The notes below the pieces were generated by a model. The model was given only the letters and a program-made list of their open reading frames with translations, did not search any database and was not told where the DNA came from. Positions 1-8,936 of a stretch of DNA of 64,000 bases are shown here, piece by piece; position 1 is the first letter of the stretch, and each line of letters opens with the position of its first letter. Both the position numbers and the translations under genes were made by a program. The stretch comes from Nostocoides_A vanveenii (GTDB lineage: Bacteria > Actinomycetota > Actinomycetes > Actinomycetales > Dermatophilaceae), in NCBI RefSeq assembly GCF_039531165.1, contig NZ_BAAAPN010000104.1, positions 1-64,000 of the forward strand. The letters are read 5' to 3'.

Positions 1-718
1 ACTTCGTGTCGGGCAGACCCCGTGACCGCCAGCGGGCACTTCTCGTGGCCGCTACCGGGCAGCTATATGGCCGCCTCCGGGCAGTTTCTCGAGACCGCTT
101 TCAATCGCGGACGGCAATTGCCCGCACCCACTCGCCGGCCAGGACGCGGCAGCGGAGCAACCCTTCACGCACGCGAAGGCCGTCGCCGTGACCACGCCGG
201 GGCTGCTCCGCATCGGCGGTGTCCGGATCGACGTTGGTGTCGGCGACGACGTCGTGCTGCTCGGCGACGAGGGTCAGGTCTTGATGACCATGACACGGAC
301 CAGCACGCCCACGACCGACTCCGAGCCGGTGGCCGCTCGCCCCGCCACGCCCAACGATCTGATCGGCGACTGGCGCTTGACCTACCTTGCGGCTGAGCCC
401 AAACGCACCTTCGGCGACATCTCGGTGCTGCGGATCAGGGCGGGCGATGGCGGCGACAGCCTCGACTGGACGGTGGCATCGGGCTGCCCAATCCGCCAGG
501 GCACCCTCCGCATCACGACCAGCGGTGACCAACAGCAAGTGGCTCCCGGCCGGTCCGAGACGGCGCCTGCCGCGGCGGCGGTGTGCGACCCCAAGGCCGA
601 GGTGCTGCTGGCGGCGCACTTCATGGCCGGTGCCACGTCATACGGGATGACAGCCGACGGGCGGCTCGTGCTCGAAGGCAGCGGGGCGCCGGTGCTGGCG
701 GTCTTCGAGCGCACCTAA
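1..718 (+). CDS. META-domain (HslJ-like) protein, 5' end missing, probable frameshift
   Basis: The window opens inside this gene. The intact reading frame runs from about base 26 to the stop at 718, and an internal GTG at 188 gives a 176-residue product. It resembles secreted or lipoprotein META domains of the HslJ type: a repeat ending in VLMTMTRT, then a second domain starting NDLIGDWRLTYL and ending APVLAVFERT. Bases 1-110 look coding in a different frame (SYMAASGQFLETAF is typical of META domains), while the frame used downstream reads NCPHPLAGQD, so a frameshift near 105-120 is likely. Whether that is real or a sequencing error cannot be told. The molecular role of META domains is not established. 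Family call is moderate. Confidence 0.5.
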
Positions 719-794
719 AAGTTGGGGCCAACGGGGTGTCAGTCTGCTCCGTCATACTGACGCTTGCCTTTTCGCACCCGACCCCGGAAGCCGT

Positions 795-3053
795 ATGCCT
801 GCCTCCTCCCGTCCCAAGCCCGCCTCGCCGAAGGCGTCCAAACCACCCAAGCGCAAGCGGCGCTGGCTGCGCCGCACGCTGTGGACGCTGTTCACGCTCG
901 GCCTGATCGGCACCGCCGGCCTGGTGATCGCCTATGCCATGACGCCGATCCCCAAGCCCAATGAGAAGGCGCTGCAGCAGTCCTCGACCATCTACTACAG
1001 CGACGGAAAGACGGTCATGGACCGCTTCGCCAACGTCAACCGGCAGATCGTCGGCCTCGACAAGGTGCCCAAGGACGTCCAAGAAGCATTTCTGGCGGCC
1101 GAGGACCGCAGCTTCTACCAGAACAACGGCATCTCGCCCAAGGGCATCGCCCGCTCGATCTGGGTCGGCCTCAAGGGCGGCCCGCAACAAGGCGGGTCGA
1201 CGATCACCCAGCAGTACGTCAAGAACTACTACTTGACCCAAGACCGCACGATCACCCGCAAGGCGCGCGAGATCCTCATCTCGATCAAGATCGACCAGCA
1301 GGTCTCCAAGGACCAAATCCTGGCCGACTACCTCAACACCATCTACTTCGGCCGCGGGGCCTCGGGCATCCAGACCGCGTCCTTGGCCTACTTCGGCAAG
1401 TCCGTCCAGAATCTCGACGTCGCCCAGGGCGCCCTGCTCGCCTCGGTCATCCGCGGCCCGTCCTATTACGACCCGCGCCTGGGCGCCGAGCAGCTCGCCA
1501 ACGCCAAATCGCGGTGGGCCTACGTGATGGACGGCATGGTCAGCCAGGGCTGGCTGACCCCAGCCGAGCGCGCCGCCGCCAAGTTCCCCGAGACCAAATC
1601 GCTGACCAAGTCGAGCACCGCGACCGGCCCGGCCGGCTTCATCTCCGAGATGGTGCGCGCCGAGCTCACCACCAAGCTCCAGCTCACCGACGCCGACCTC
1701 GACCGGGGCGGCTACCGCATCGTGACCACGATCGACAAGCGTGCGCAGGATGCCGCCGTTGCCGCCGTCCAGGCCCGTATGCCGCAGGGTGTCGACGACC
1801 TGCACGTCGGCCTGGCTGCCATCGCCCCGGGCGACGGCGCCATCCGGGCGATGTACGGCGGCGCGCGCTACGGCTCCGGTGATCTCGGCTATTTCAACAC
1901 CGCCACCCAGGCGGGCCTTCAGGCCGGGTCGACCTTCAAGGTCTGGACCCTGGTCGCTGCTCTTGAACGCGGACTGCCCCTCTCGACCCGTTTCAACGCC
2001 AGCAGCCCGCAATTCTTCGAGCAGTTCAAGTCTGGCGAGGCCGGCGCGAGCGCCGCTGCCGCCGCGGGCGAGGTCCAGAACTTCGGCAACCACAACTACG
2101 GCGTGGTCGACATGGCGACCGCCACGGCGTTGTCGGCCAACACCTACTACGCCCAGCTCAATATCGAGGTCACGCCCGAGCGCACCCGCGAGGCCGCGCT
2201 CAAGGCCGGGATCATTGCAGCCGCGCCGCAGAAGGAGCTCGGCACCAACTACGCCAATGTCTTCGGCACCGACCTCGTGAGCGTGATCAACCAGGCCAAC
2301 GCCTACGCAACCATCGCGGCCCAGGGCAAGAAGGCCAACCCCTACCTGATCGCCAGCGTCAAGGCCACCGGCGAGTTCGCCCTCAACTACAAGGCCAAGC
2401 CGTCGGTCAAGCAGGTCTTCGACCAGAACGTCATGCGGGACGCCATCCAGGCGATGAGCAAGGTCGTCCAATCCGGCGGCACCGGCGCCGCGGCCGGCGC
2501 GCTCGGCCGTCCTGCAGCCGGCAAGACCGGCACGACCACCGACAACTACTCGGCGTGGTTCGACGGCTTTACCCCGGGCCAGCTCGCCGCGGCCGTCGGA
2601 ATCTACAAGGGTGACGGCTCCCTGACCGAAGCCAACCGGATGAACAGCATCCCGGGTGTGGGCGAGTTGACCGGTGGCACCGTCCCCGTCGGCATCTGGA
2701 CCGACTTCATGCGCGGCGCCCTCGAGGGTCAGCCCGTTGCGGCTCTGCCGCCGGCCGGCAATGTTTCGGGGGGCACACCGACCATCGCCACCGCGGTGCC
2801 CTCCTCGTCCTCCTCCTCGTCTTCGTCCTCGTCGTCCTCCTCGTCCACCGACACGAGTTCGTCCAGCAGCGGCACCGACACGGCGACGACCACCGGCACC
2901 GGGACGACGACCGCGCCTCCCACCTCGGAAACGACGTCGGCGCCGCCCACCTCGACGGCACCGACAACCACGCCGCCGCCACAGACGACGGACACCCCGA
3001 GCAGTTCGTCGGGCCCGATGCGTCCCGACGAGACCTCGACGTCGACCGGCTGA
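795..3053 (+). CDS. ponA: Class A penicillin-binding protein (bifunctional transglycosylase/transpeptidase)
   Basis: A 752-residue enzyme that polymerises lipid II and cross-links peptidoglycan at the outer face of the membrane. A basic cytoplasmic tail and one membrane anchor (about residues 30-50) precede a GT51 domain with the catalytic Glu in AAEDRSFY (E103) and the GGSTITQQ motif. The transpeptidase domain has SxxK as STFK (S379), SxN as SAN (S447) and KTG at K577. The C-terminal roughly 95 residues are a low-complexity Ser/Thr/Pro tail with a long serine run (about 2803-2850). ATG at 795 is the only start that keeps the basic tail and anchor. The next gene starts within its stop codon, so the two are co-translated, as ponA1 and its membrane neighbour are in mycobacteria. 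Confidence 0.95.
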   Translation: MPASSRPKPASPKASKPPKRKRRWLRRTLWTLFTLGLIGTAGLVIAYAMTPIPKPNEKALQQSSTIYYSDGKTVMDRFANVNRQIVGLDKVPKDVQEAFLAAEDRSFYQNNGISPKGIARSIWVGLKGGPQQGGSTITQQYVKNYYLTQDRTITRKAREILISIKIDQQVSKDQILADYLNTIYFGRGASGIQTASLAYFGKSVQNLDVAQGALLASVIRGPSYYDPRLGAEQLANAKSRWAYVMDGMVSQGWLTPAERAAAKFPETKSLTKSSTATGPAGFISEMVRAELTTKLQLTDADLDRGGYRIVTTIDKRAQDAAVAAVQARMPQGVDDLHVGLAAIAPGDGAIRAMYGGARYGSGDLGYFNTATQAGLQAGSTFKVWTLVAALERGLPLSTRFNASSPQFFEQFKSGEAGASAAAAAGEVQNFGNHNYGVVDMATATALSANTYYAQLNIEVTPERTREAALKAGIIAAAPQKELGTNYANVFGTDLVSVINQANAYATIAAQGKKANPYLIASVKATGEFALNYKAKPSVKQVFDQNVMRDAIQAMSKVVQSGGTGAAAGALGRPAAGKTGTTTDNYSAWFDGFTPGQLAAAVGIYKGDGSLTEANRMNSIPGVGELTGGTVPVGIWTDFMRGALEGQPVAALPPAGNVSGGTPTIATAVPSSSSSSSSSSSSSSSTDTSSSSSGTDTATTTGTGTTTAPPTSETTSAPPTSTAPTTTPPPQTTDTPSSSSGPMRPDETSTSTG

Positions 3054-4369
3054 TGCGGATGCTCCCCGACGTCCTGCCCGCGCCCGCGACCGCCCTCATG
3101 GGCGGGCCGCCCGGCCGGTATGCCTCGCCGAACGGCTGGTGGCGGCGTATCGCCCTGCGGCTGGTCGCCCTCGTCTCGGTCCCGATGATGCTCGCGGTCC
3201 TGCAGCGCGAGCACTGCATCCGCTTCGGCTGGAGCGGGGACGATCAGTTCTTCCGGGAGTGCTTCTCCGACCTGCCGGCGCAGTACTCCATCGGTGGGCT
3301 GAACACGGGTTTCGGCGGCTACCTGGCCGGGCAGGCGCACCTGACCGAGCCGGTGCTGTCCGGCTCGGTCATGAGCCTGCTCGGGGGGCTCGCGCCGGGC
3401 GGGAGCGCGCTAGAGCAGTCGCGCTTCTACTTCTTCTACTGGGTCGCCCTGATCACGCTGCTTCTGGCCGCGACCGTCTGGTGCGTGATCCAGCTCGCCC
3501 CGGACGACCTGCAGGCGGCGGCCCAGACGGCGCTGTCGCCGGTCATCGTGCTGGCCGCCGTGCTGTCCACCGATGCGCTCGCCGTGGCGCTCGTCGCTGG
3601 CGCCCTGCTGGCCTGGCGCCGCGACAAGCTCACCCTCACCGGCATCCTGCTCGGGCTCGGGGCGCTGACACGCGGCTATGTGCTCTTCGTGGCGATCGCG
3701 CTCTATCTGGCCGCCTGGCGTTCGGACGATCTCGCGCGCGCCTACCGCGCCCTGCTGGCCGCGGCCACGACCATGCTGGTCGTCGGCGCAGCCTTCGCCA
3801 TCGTCGCCCCGGATGCGCTCGCCGCGTCCTATCTGAGCTGGTGGAGCGGCGGGGCGGGCTATGGCTCGCCCTGGTTGATCCCGGCTATCGCGACCTACAC
3901 CCTGCCCGCCTGGGGCGTGACGCTGCTGGCACTGGCCGGCTGGGGCATCGCGGGCTTCGTGGGCTGGGTCTTCGTCCGAGACGCCTATCGCCCGCCGACC
4001 TGGGCGCAAACCGCCCTCGTCGTCACCGCGATGGGCCTGATGGTCGGCAAGGCGATGCCGGTCCAGGCTTCCCTCGTGCTCGTGGTGCTGGCTGCTGTGT
4101 CCGGCATCCGCTGGCGTGACTCGCTGATCTGGGCCGGGGCCGAAGCCCTGCACTTCGTCGCCATCTGGCTCTATGTCGGCGCCCTGACCCATGCCGACCG
4201 CGCCCTCCCCGGCCCCTGGTATGCCGCCTTCCTCCTGATCCGGATCGCCGGCATCACCTGGCTGGTGACCCGCGTCTGGGACGCCTCGCACTACCCCTCC
4301 CGTCACCACGCCCGTGACGTCCCAGCGCGCAGCGCGGGAACGGCCGACGCGGAGCTCGTCAGCCCCTGA
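3053..4369 (+). CDS. Multi-pass membrane protein, probable glycosyltransferase (mannosyltransferase-like)
   Basis: A 438-residue polytopic membrane protein with about ten hydrophobic segments. Its ATG overlaps the ponA stop by one base (TGATG). The position between ponA and rpsF matches the membrane protein beside ponA1 in mycobacteria, often described as a mannosyltransferase of the polyprenol-phosphate-sugar-using type. An early periplasmic stretch, FGWSGDDQFFRECF, carries acidic residues where GT-C enzymes keep their catalytic Asp, but no diagnostic motif can be confirmed by eye. A role in cell-envelope glycan synthesis fits the neighbourhood and is inference. The last roughly 30 residues are hydrophilic and look cytoplasmic. 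Confidence 0.7.
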   Translation: MRMLPDVLPAPATALMGGPPGRYASPNGWWRRIALRLVALVSVPMMLAVLQREHCIRFGWSGDDQFFRECFSDLPAQYSIGGLNTGFGGYLAGQAHLTEPVLSGSVMSLLGGLAPGGSALEQSRFYFFYWVALITLLLAATVWCVIQLAPDDLQAAAQTALSPVIVLAAVLSTDALAVALVAGALLAWRRDKLTLTGILLGLGALTRGYVLFVAIALYLAAWRSDDLARAYRALLAAATTMLVVGAAFAIVAPDALAASYLSWWSGGAGYGSPWLIPAIATYTLPAWGVTLLALAGWGIAGFVGWVFVRDAYRPPTWAQTALVVTAMGLMVGKAMPVQASLVLVVLAAVSGIRWRDSLIWAGAEALHFVAIWLYVGALTHADRALPGPWYAAFLLIRIAGITWLVTRVWDASHYPSRHHARDVPARSAGTADAELVSP

Positions 4370-4515
4370 CCCGCCCGCCCAGCGTCGCGCGATTGGGACG
4401 TATGCCGATCCCTCCGTTACCCTTGGCAGGTTGCCCGCGCGAGTGCGCGGCATACGACCCTCCTGTCACGGACCGACCGTGACCGCTCTCAGACCAGAGG
4501 AGGCGGATTCTCCGC
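4370..4515 (+). promoter_or_regulatory. Leader and probable promoter region of the rpsF operon
   Basis: A 146-base gap between the membrane protein and rpsF that must hold the signals for the ribosomal operon. It contains a strong Shine-Dalgarno AGAGGAGG (4496-4503) about 12 bases before the rpsF ATG. It also carries GTATGCC (4400) and its complement GGCATAC (4449), one of the places where the window-wide heptamer is non-coding. No confident -35/-10 pair could be picked. Confidence 0.4.
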
Positions 4516-4803
4516 ATGCGTCAATACGAACTGATGGTCATCGTCGACCCCGAGGTCGACGACCGCCAGGTCGGCACCACCATCGACAAATTCCTACAGG
4601 TGGTAAAGAACGACGGTGGCACCGTCGACAAGGTCGACGTCTGGGGACGTCGTCGCTTGGCCTACCCGATCAAGAAGAAGGACGAGGGCAGCTATGTCGT
4701 CGCCAACTTCACCTCCGAGCCCGCGACCGCCAAGGAGCTGGACCGTCAGCTCGGGCTGTCCGAGTTGATCATGCGCACTAAGCTGCTGCGCGCCGACGCC
4801 TGA
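4516..4803 (+). CDS. rpsF: 30S ribosomal protein S6 (bS6)
   Basis: A 95-residue bS6, full length for the family. The start MRQYELMVIVDPEVDDRQV and the GRRRLAYPIKKKDEGSYV block are diagnostic. bS6 binds 16S rRNA together with bS18 on the platform of the 30S subunit. The rpsR product, two genes downstream, is therefore its direct partner. Strong Shine-Dalgarno upstream. First gene of rpsF-ssb-rpsR-rplI. Confidence 0.98.
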   Translation: MRQYELMVIVDPEVDDRQVGTTIDKFLQVVKNDGGTVDKVDVWGRRRLAYPIKKKDEGSYVVANFTSEPATAKELDRQLGLSELIMRTKLLRADA

Positions 4804-4822
4804 TCCTCGTTAGGACACCCAC

Positions 4823-5455
4823 ATGGCAGGCGAGACCACCATCACCGTCATCGGCAACCTGACCGGTGACCCGGAGTTGCGTTTCACGCCCTCGGGCGCG
4901 GCCGTCGCGAACTTCACCGTCGCGTCCACGCCGCGCACCTTCGATCGCCAGAGCAACGAGTGGAAGGACGGGGAGACCCTGTTCATGCGCTGCTCGGTCT
5001 GGCGCGAGGTGGCCGAGAATGTCGCGGAGTCCCTGCACCGGGGCACCCGCGTCATCGTCTCCGGTCGTCTGAAGTCGCGGTCCTACGAGACCAAGGAAGG
5101 CGAGAAGCGCACCGTCATCGAGATGGACGTCGACGAAGTCGGCCCCTCGCTGCGCTACGCGACGACCAAGGTCAACCGCACCCAGCGCAGTGGTGGCGGC
5201 AACTTGGGCGGTGGCGGCGGCCAGCAGGAGGACCCCTGGGCCGGCGGTGGCAACACCGGTGGCCAGGGCGGCAGCTCCGGCGGCGGCTGGGGTAGCAACT
5301 CCGGCGGCGGCTCCGGCGGCCAGAGCGCGGGAGGCAACTCCGGTGGCTGGGTCTCTCCTTCCGGTGGCAACTCCGGCAACTCCGGTGGCGGCAATTCCGG
5401 GGGCAACTCCGGCGGCTGGGGCAACGCCCCGTCCTACGACGAACCCCCATTTTGA
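4823..5455 (+). CDS. ssb: Single-stranded DNA-binding protein
   Basis: A 210-residue SSB. The N-terminal OB fold (about residues 1-115) opens with AGETTITVIGNLTGDPELRF and contains the usual VWREVAENVAESLHRGTRV block. A long Gly/Ser/Asn-rich linker follows (about 125-195), and the tail ends YDEPPF, close to the conserved acidic tip that docks replication and repair partners. SSB coats single-stranded DNA as a tetramer. It lies 19 bases after rpsF. The linker DNA is strongly GGC-repetitive, which explains the antisense open frames there. Confidence 0.97.
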   Translation: MAGETTITVIGNLTGDPELRFTPSGAAVANFTVASTPRTFDRQSNEWKDGETLFMRCSVWREVAENVAESLHRGTRVIVSGRLKSRSYETKEGEKRTVIEMDVDEVGPSLRYATTKVNRTQRSGGGNLGGGGGQQEDPWAGGGNTGGQGGSSGGGWGSNSGGGSGGQSAGGNSGGWVSPSGGNSGNSGGGNSGGNSGGWGNAPSYDEPPF

Positions 5456-5656
5456 TGTTGTTTTGATTTCTCGCCTCATCGGCTCGCGGGATCTGCTCGC
5501 TTCGCGTCGCAGTTCCCACTCGCCGATCGTCGAGAAACCGCGAGTCGGTTCGCGTCGTGGTCACCTCGCCGCTGCGCGCTCACCGCTCACCCACGTGTAA
5601 GTCACCCATCCCGAGTCAACCGCTCGGGCTCTTCACCTAAGAAGGAGAGCACCACG
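5456..5656 (+). other. Intergenic spacer between ssb and rpsR
   Basis: A 201-base spacer that is long for the middle of this operon. It begins with a T-rich stretch (TGTTGTTTTGATTTCTC), which is unusual in this GC-rich DNA, and ends with the rpsR Shine-Dalgarno GAAGGAGAG. No convincing ORF or terminator was seen. It could hold an rpsR-rplI promoter or a leader structure, but nothing specific can be asserted. Confidence 0.3.
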
Positions 5657-5893
5657 ATGGCAAAGCCCGTTGTGCGTCGGCCCAAGAAGAAGGCCAACCC
5701 CCTGAAGTCCGCGAAGATCGAGAACATCGACTACAAGGACGCCGCGCTGCTGCGCAAGTTCATCTCCGACCGCGGCAAGATCCGCGCCCGCCGCGTGACC
5801 GGTGTCTCGGTCCAGGAGCAGCGCCTGATCGCCAACGCTGTCAAGAATGCCCGCGAGATGGCGCTGCTGCCCTACAGCAGCTCCTCGCGCTGA
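5657..5893 (+). CDS. rpsR: 30S ribosomal protein S18 (bS18), cysteine-free form
   Basis: A 78-residue bS18 with the signature IDYKDAALLRKFISDRGKI, the family RARRVTG block and the end REMALLPYS. Zinc-binding S18 proteins carry a CxxC near residue 15 and further Cys/His ligands. Here those positions read ANPLKSAK and VTGVSVQEQ with no cysteine at all, so this is the zinc-independent (C-minus) form, although it sits in the main operon. It pairs with bS6 on the 30S platform. Good Shine-Dalgarno (GAAGGAG) upstream. Confidence 0.97.
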   Translation: MAKPVVRRPKKKANPLKSAKIENIDYKDAALLRKFISDRGKIRARRVTGVSVQEQRLIANAVKNAREMALLPYSSSSR

Positions 5894-5919
5894 CGCCCGG
5901 ATCGAAGGAGAAACCCCAG

Positions 5920-6366
5920 ATGAAGGTCATCCTCACCCACGAGGTCACCGGCCTCGGCGGCGCCGGCGATGTCGTCGACGTCAAGCCCGGGTATGCCCGC
6001 AACTTCCTCTTCCGTCGTGGCCTGGCCACCGCGTGGAGCGTGGGCGCGCAGAAGCAGATCGACGCGATCGCCAAGAACCGCGAGACCCGCGCCGTGAAGT
6101 CCCTCGAAGAAGCCCAGTCCATCAAGGGCAACCTTGAGGCCAAGACGGTCACCATCAAGGCCCACGCCGGCAAGGAGGGCCGCCTCTTCGGCGCCGTCTC
6201 CACCGGTGACATCGTCGCGGCCGTCAAGGCCGCGGGCGGTCCGGACCTCGACCGACGCAAGGTGGAGGTCCCCACCCCCATCAAGGCGACCGGCACGCAC
6301 AAGGCGACCGTCCGCCTGCACGCCGATGTCCTCGCCAACCTGACCTTGGACGTCGTCGCCGGCTGA
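5920..6366 (+). CDS. rplI: 50S ribosomal protein L9 (bL9)
   Basis: A 148-residue bL9, full length. The N-terminal domain MKVILTHEVTGLGGAGDVVD with KPGYARNFLFRRGLA is diagnostic; a helical linker (about 45-75) and a C-terminal rRNA-binding domain follow. It sits at the base of the L1 stalk and helps maintain reading frame. It lies 26 bases after rpsR with Shine-Dalgarno AAGGAG, and is the last gene of the operon. Confidence 0.97.
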   Translation: MKVILTHEVTGLGGAGDVVDVKPGYARNFLFRRGLATAWSVGAQKQIDAIAKNRETRAVKSLEEAQSIKGNLEAKTVTIKAHAGKEGRLFGAVSTGDIVAAVKAAGGPDLDRRKVEVPTPIKATGTHKATVRLHADVLANLTLDVVAG

Positions 6367-6475
6367 CCCGGCATACGGCACGTATGCCGTGCACGCGAGG
6401 CGCCCCGACAGCGGCTACACCGTTGTCGGGGCGTCGCGCTACTCTCCGACGCATCCCCTACGACGAGGACTGCCC

Positions 6476-7921
6476 ATGGATATCACCGCGGCCGAGCTGA
6501 TCGCCGAGATCGAGGCATCGCCCGACGGCCCCGGCGTCGGGGCGTTCTTCGACCTCGACGGCACGATCGTCCAGGGCTACACCGCCACCACCTTGTATGC
6601 CGATCGCCTCCGCCGCGGCGACGTCGGTCCCCTGGAGTTCGCCAAGACCCTCGTCGCCGCGGTGGACGGCAGCGTGCTCGGGGGTGACCCGCAGATCATG
6701 GGCGAGGTCAGCTTCGCCGGTCTCAAGGGCCGCACGGTCGATGAGGTCGCCGAGTTCGGGCAGCGGGTCTTCACCACCAAGATCGCCGGCACCATCCGCC
6801 CGGAAGCACGCGACATCGTCCGGGCCCACCTGCGCAAGGGCCACACCATTGCCGTTGCCTCGTCCGCCACGCGGATGCAGATCGAGCCGGTCGCCAACGA
6901 CCTCGGCATCCCGCACGTCATTTGCACCGAACTCGAGGACGAGGACGGCGTCCTCACCGGCAAGACCACGACGGGCATGCTGTGGGGCGAGAACAAGGCC
7001 GGTGGCGTGCGCGCCTTCGCCAAGAAGCACAAGGTCGACCTCGCATCGAGCTTTGCCTATGGCAACGGGCAAGAGGACATCGCCTTCCTCGCCACCGTCG
7101 GGCGTCCCCATCCGCTCAACCCGCATCCGGTGCTCCGCAAGGCTGCCGAGCTCGCCCATTGGCCCGTCGTGGTGCTGCGCGACCCCACCTCCGCGGGCCT
7201 GCGGTCGTATGCCGGCACGCTCGCCGCGATGGGCGGCATCAACCTCGGCCTCGGCGTCGGTGCAGCCGTCGGCGTCCTTCGGCGCAGCCGGCAGGAGGGC
7301 ATGAACGCGGGCGTCGCGCTAGCGTCAAAGCTCGGCTTCGGGCTGGCCGGCGTCGAGCTCAACATCCAGGGCGAAAAGAATCTCCTTGCGGCCCGACCGG
7401 CCGTCTTCATCGGCAACCACCAGAGCTCGCTCGACCCGCTTGTCGCCGGCGCCCTGTTGGAGAGGGACTTCACCGCGGTCGCCAAGGCCGAGGCCAAGCG
7501 CGACCCGCGGATGTTCCTGATGAATCTCATCCTCAACCCGGCCTTCATCGATCGCGGCGACAACGCCAAGGCGGTCGCGACCCTGGCGCAAGTCACCGAG
7601 CGAATCCGCTCGGGCACATCGCTGTTGATTTTCCCCGAGGGCACCCGCTCGTCGACCCAGCGGCTCGGGCGCTTCAAGAAGGGCGCCTTCCACATGGCCA
7701 TGGAGGCGGGGGTGCCGATCGTGCCGATCGTCTTCCGCAACACCGGCGACCTGATGTGGCGCCGCTCCCTGGTCATCAACCCCGGCACCGTGGATGTCGT
7801 TGTCCTGGAACCCATTCCGACCGACACGTGGACCAAGGACACGCTCGATCAGCACATCGCCGAGGTGCGTCAACTCTTTGTCGACACCCTGGACAACTGG
7901 CCCACCAAGGAGAATGCATGA
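6476..7921 (+). CDS. HAD-IB phosphatase / 1-acyl-glycerol-3-phosphate acyltransferase fusion
   Basis: A 481-residue two-domain protein. The N-terminal HAD-IB (SerB-like) hydrolase has the catalytic DxD in FFDLDGTI (about residue 26). The C-terminal PlsC domain has the acyltransferase HX4D box NHQSSLD (about 314) and FPEGTRSS. Such fusions are common in actinobacteria and are thought to make phosphatidic acid from lysophosphatidic acid. The substrate of the HAD half is unknown. ATG 6476 is chosen because it directly precedes the conserved N-terminus. Its stop overlaps the gpsA ATG (ATGA), so the two are translationally coupled in a glycerophospholipid operon. Confidence 0.88.
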   Translation: MDITAAELIAEIEASPDGPGVGAFFDLDGTIVQGYTATTLYADRLRRGDVGPLEFAKTLVAAVDGSVLGGDPQIMGEVSFAGLKGRTVDEVAEFGQRVFTTKIAGTIRPEARDIVRAHLRKGHTIAVASSATRMQIEPVANDLGIPHVICTELEDEDGVLTGKTTTGMLWGENKAGGVRAFAKKHKVDLASSFAYGNGQEDIAFLATVGRPHPLNPHPVLRKAAELAHWPVVVLRDPTSAGLRSYAGTLAAMGGINLGLGVGAAVGVLRRSRQEGMNAGVALASKLGFGLAGVELNIQGEKNLLAARPAVFIGNHQSSLDPLVAGALLERDFTAVAKAEAKRDPRMFLMNLILNPAFIDRGDNAKAVATLAQVTERIRSGTSLLIFPEGTRSSTQRLGRFKKGAFHMAMEAGVPIVPIVFRNTGDLMWRRSLVINPGTVDVVVLEPIPTDTWTKDTLDQHIAEVRQLFVDTLDNWPTKENA

Positions 7922-8934
7922 GCGCGCGCAAGCCCAAGGTCACCGTCCTCGGCGGGGGGTCGTGGGGCACCGCGGTCGCGTCGATCGCGGCCCGCAACAC
8001 CGAAGTCCTGCAGTGGCTGCGCGACCCCGACATCGCCGAGGCCATCAACACCAAGCACGAGAACCCGCGCTATCTGCCCGGCATGACGCTCACCCGCTCG
8101 CTGCGGGCGACCGCTGACCTCGATCAGGCCGTTGCGGCTGCCGACGTCATTGTCGCCGCCGTCCCCTCGCAGCACCTGCGCGGAGTGTTGGAGTCGGTGG
8201 GCGAGCATGTGCGCCCGTGGATCCCGGTCGTCTCGCTGGTCAAAGGCCTAGAGCAGGGGACCTCGAAGCGGATGACCGAGATCATCAACGAGGTGCTCCC
8301 CGGCCATCCGGCTGGGGTGCTGTCCGGGCCCAATATCGCCAAGGAGGTCGTCGCCGGGTATGCCGCGGCGGCCACCATCGCGATGCCCGACCTGACGACG
8401 GCCACGATGCTGCAGGGGCTCTTCCATGTGCCGTGGTATCGGGTCTACACCAGCGAGGACGTCCTCGGCGTCGAGATCGCGGGCGCGCTGAAGAACCCGT
8501 TGGCGATCGCGGTCGGCTTTGGCGACGGTCTCGGTGCGGGCGACAACACCCGCGCCATGGTCATCACCCGGGCCCTGCACGAGTTGACCCGGTTGGGCGT
8601 CGCGATGGGCGGGCGGCCCGAGACCTTCACCGGCCTGGCCGGCATGGGTGACCTGATCGCCACCTGCACCAGCCCGCTCTCGCGCAATCGCACGGTCGGC
8701 TACGAGCTCGGCCGCGGCAAGACCCTGGACGACATCATCGCCGGGATGAATCAAGTGGCGGAGGGTGTCAAGAGCGCGGGCGTCGTCGTGTCCTTGGCGC
8801 GCGCACACGGCGTGGACACCCCGATCTTCGACGAGGTCGACGCCGTCATCAACCACGGCAAATCGGTCGAGTCGACCTACCGAGGATTGCTGCGCGAGGC
8901 ACCCGGGCACGAAGTCCACGGAGAGGGGTGGTGA
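7918..8934 (+). CDS. gpsA: Glycerol-3-phosphate dehydrogenase [NAD(P)+]
   Basis: A 338-residue cytosolic GpsA that reduces dihydroxyacetone phosphate to sn-glycerol-3-phosphate, the backbone for phospholipids. The Rossmann motif VLGGGSWGTAVAS is at the N-terminus. SLVKGLEQGT, LSGPNIAKEV, the substrate-binding lysine region EIAGALKNPLAIAVG and LAGMGDLIATCTS are all canonical. The start overlaps the previous stop by 4 bases. It supplies the substrate for the acyltransferases that flank it. Confidence 0.96.
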   Translation: MSARKPKVTVLGGGSWGTAVASIAARNTEVLQWLRDPDIAEAINTKHENPRYLPGMTLTRSLRATADLDQAVAAADVIVAAVPSQHLRGVLESVGEHVRPWIPVVSLVKGLEQGTSKRMTEIINEVLPGHPAGVLSGPNIAKEVVAGYAAAATIAMPDLTTATMLQGLFHVPWYRVYTSEDVLGVEIAGALKNPLAIAVGFGDGLGAGDNTRAMVITRALHELTRLGVAMGGRPETFTGLAGMGDLIATCTSPLSRNRTVGYELGRGKTLDDIIAGMNQVAEGVKSAGVVVSLARAHGVDTPIFDEVDAVINHGKSVESTYRGLLREAPGHEVHGEGW

Positions 8935-8936
8935 CC

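Noticed and set aside
621..2471. 616-residue open frame antisense to the penicillin-binding protein
   Set aside because: The plus-strand frame is a complete class A PBP with all motifs. The antisense product is Gly/Asp/Val-rich with no recognisable domain, a normal artefact in GC-rich DNA.
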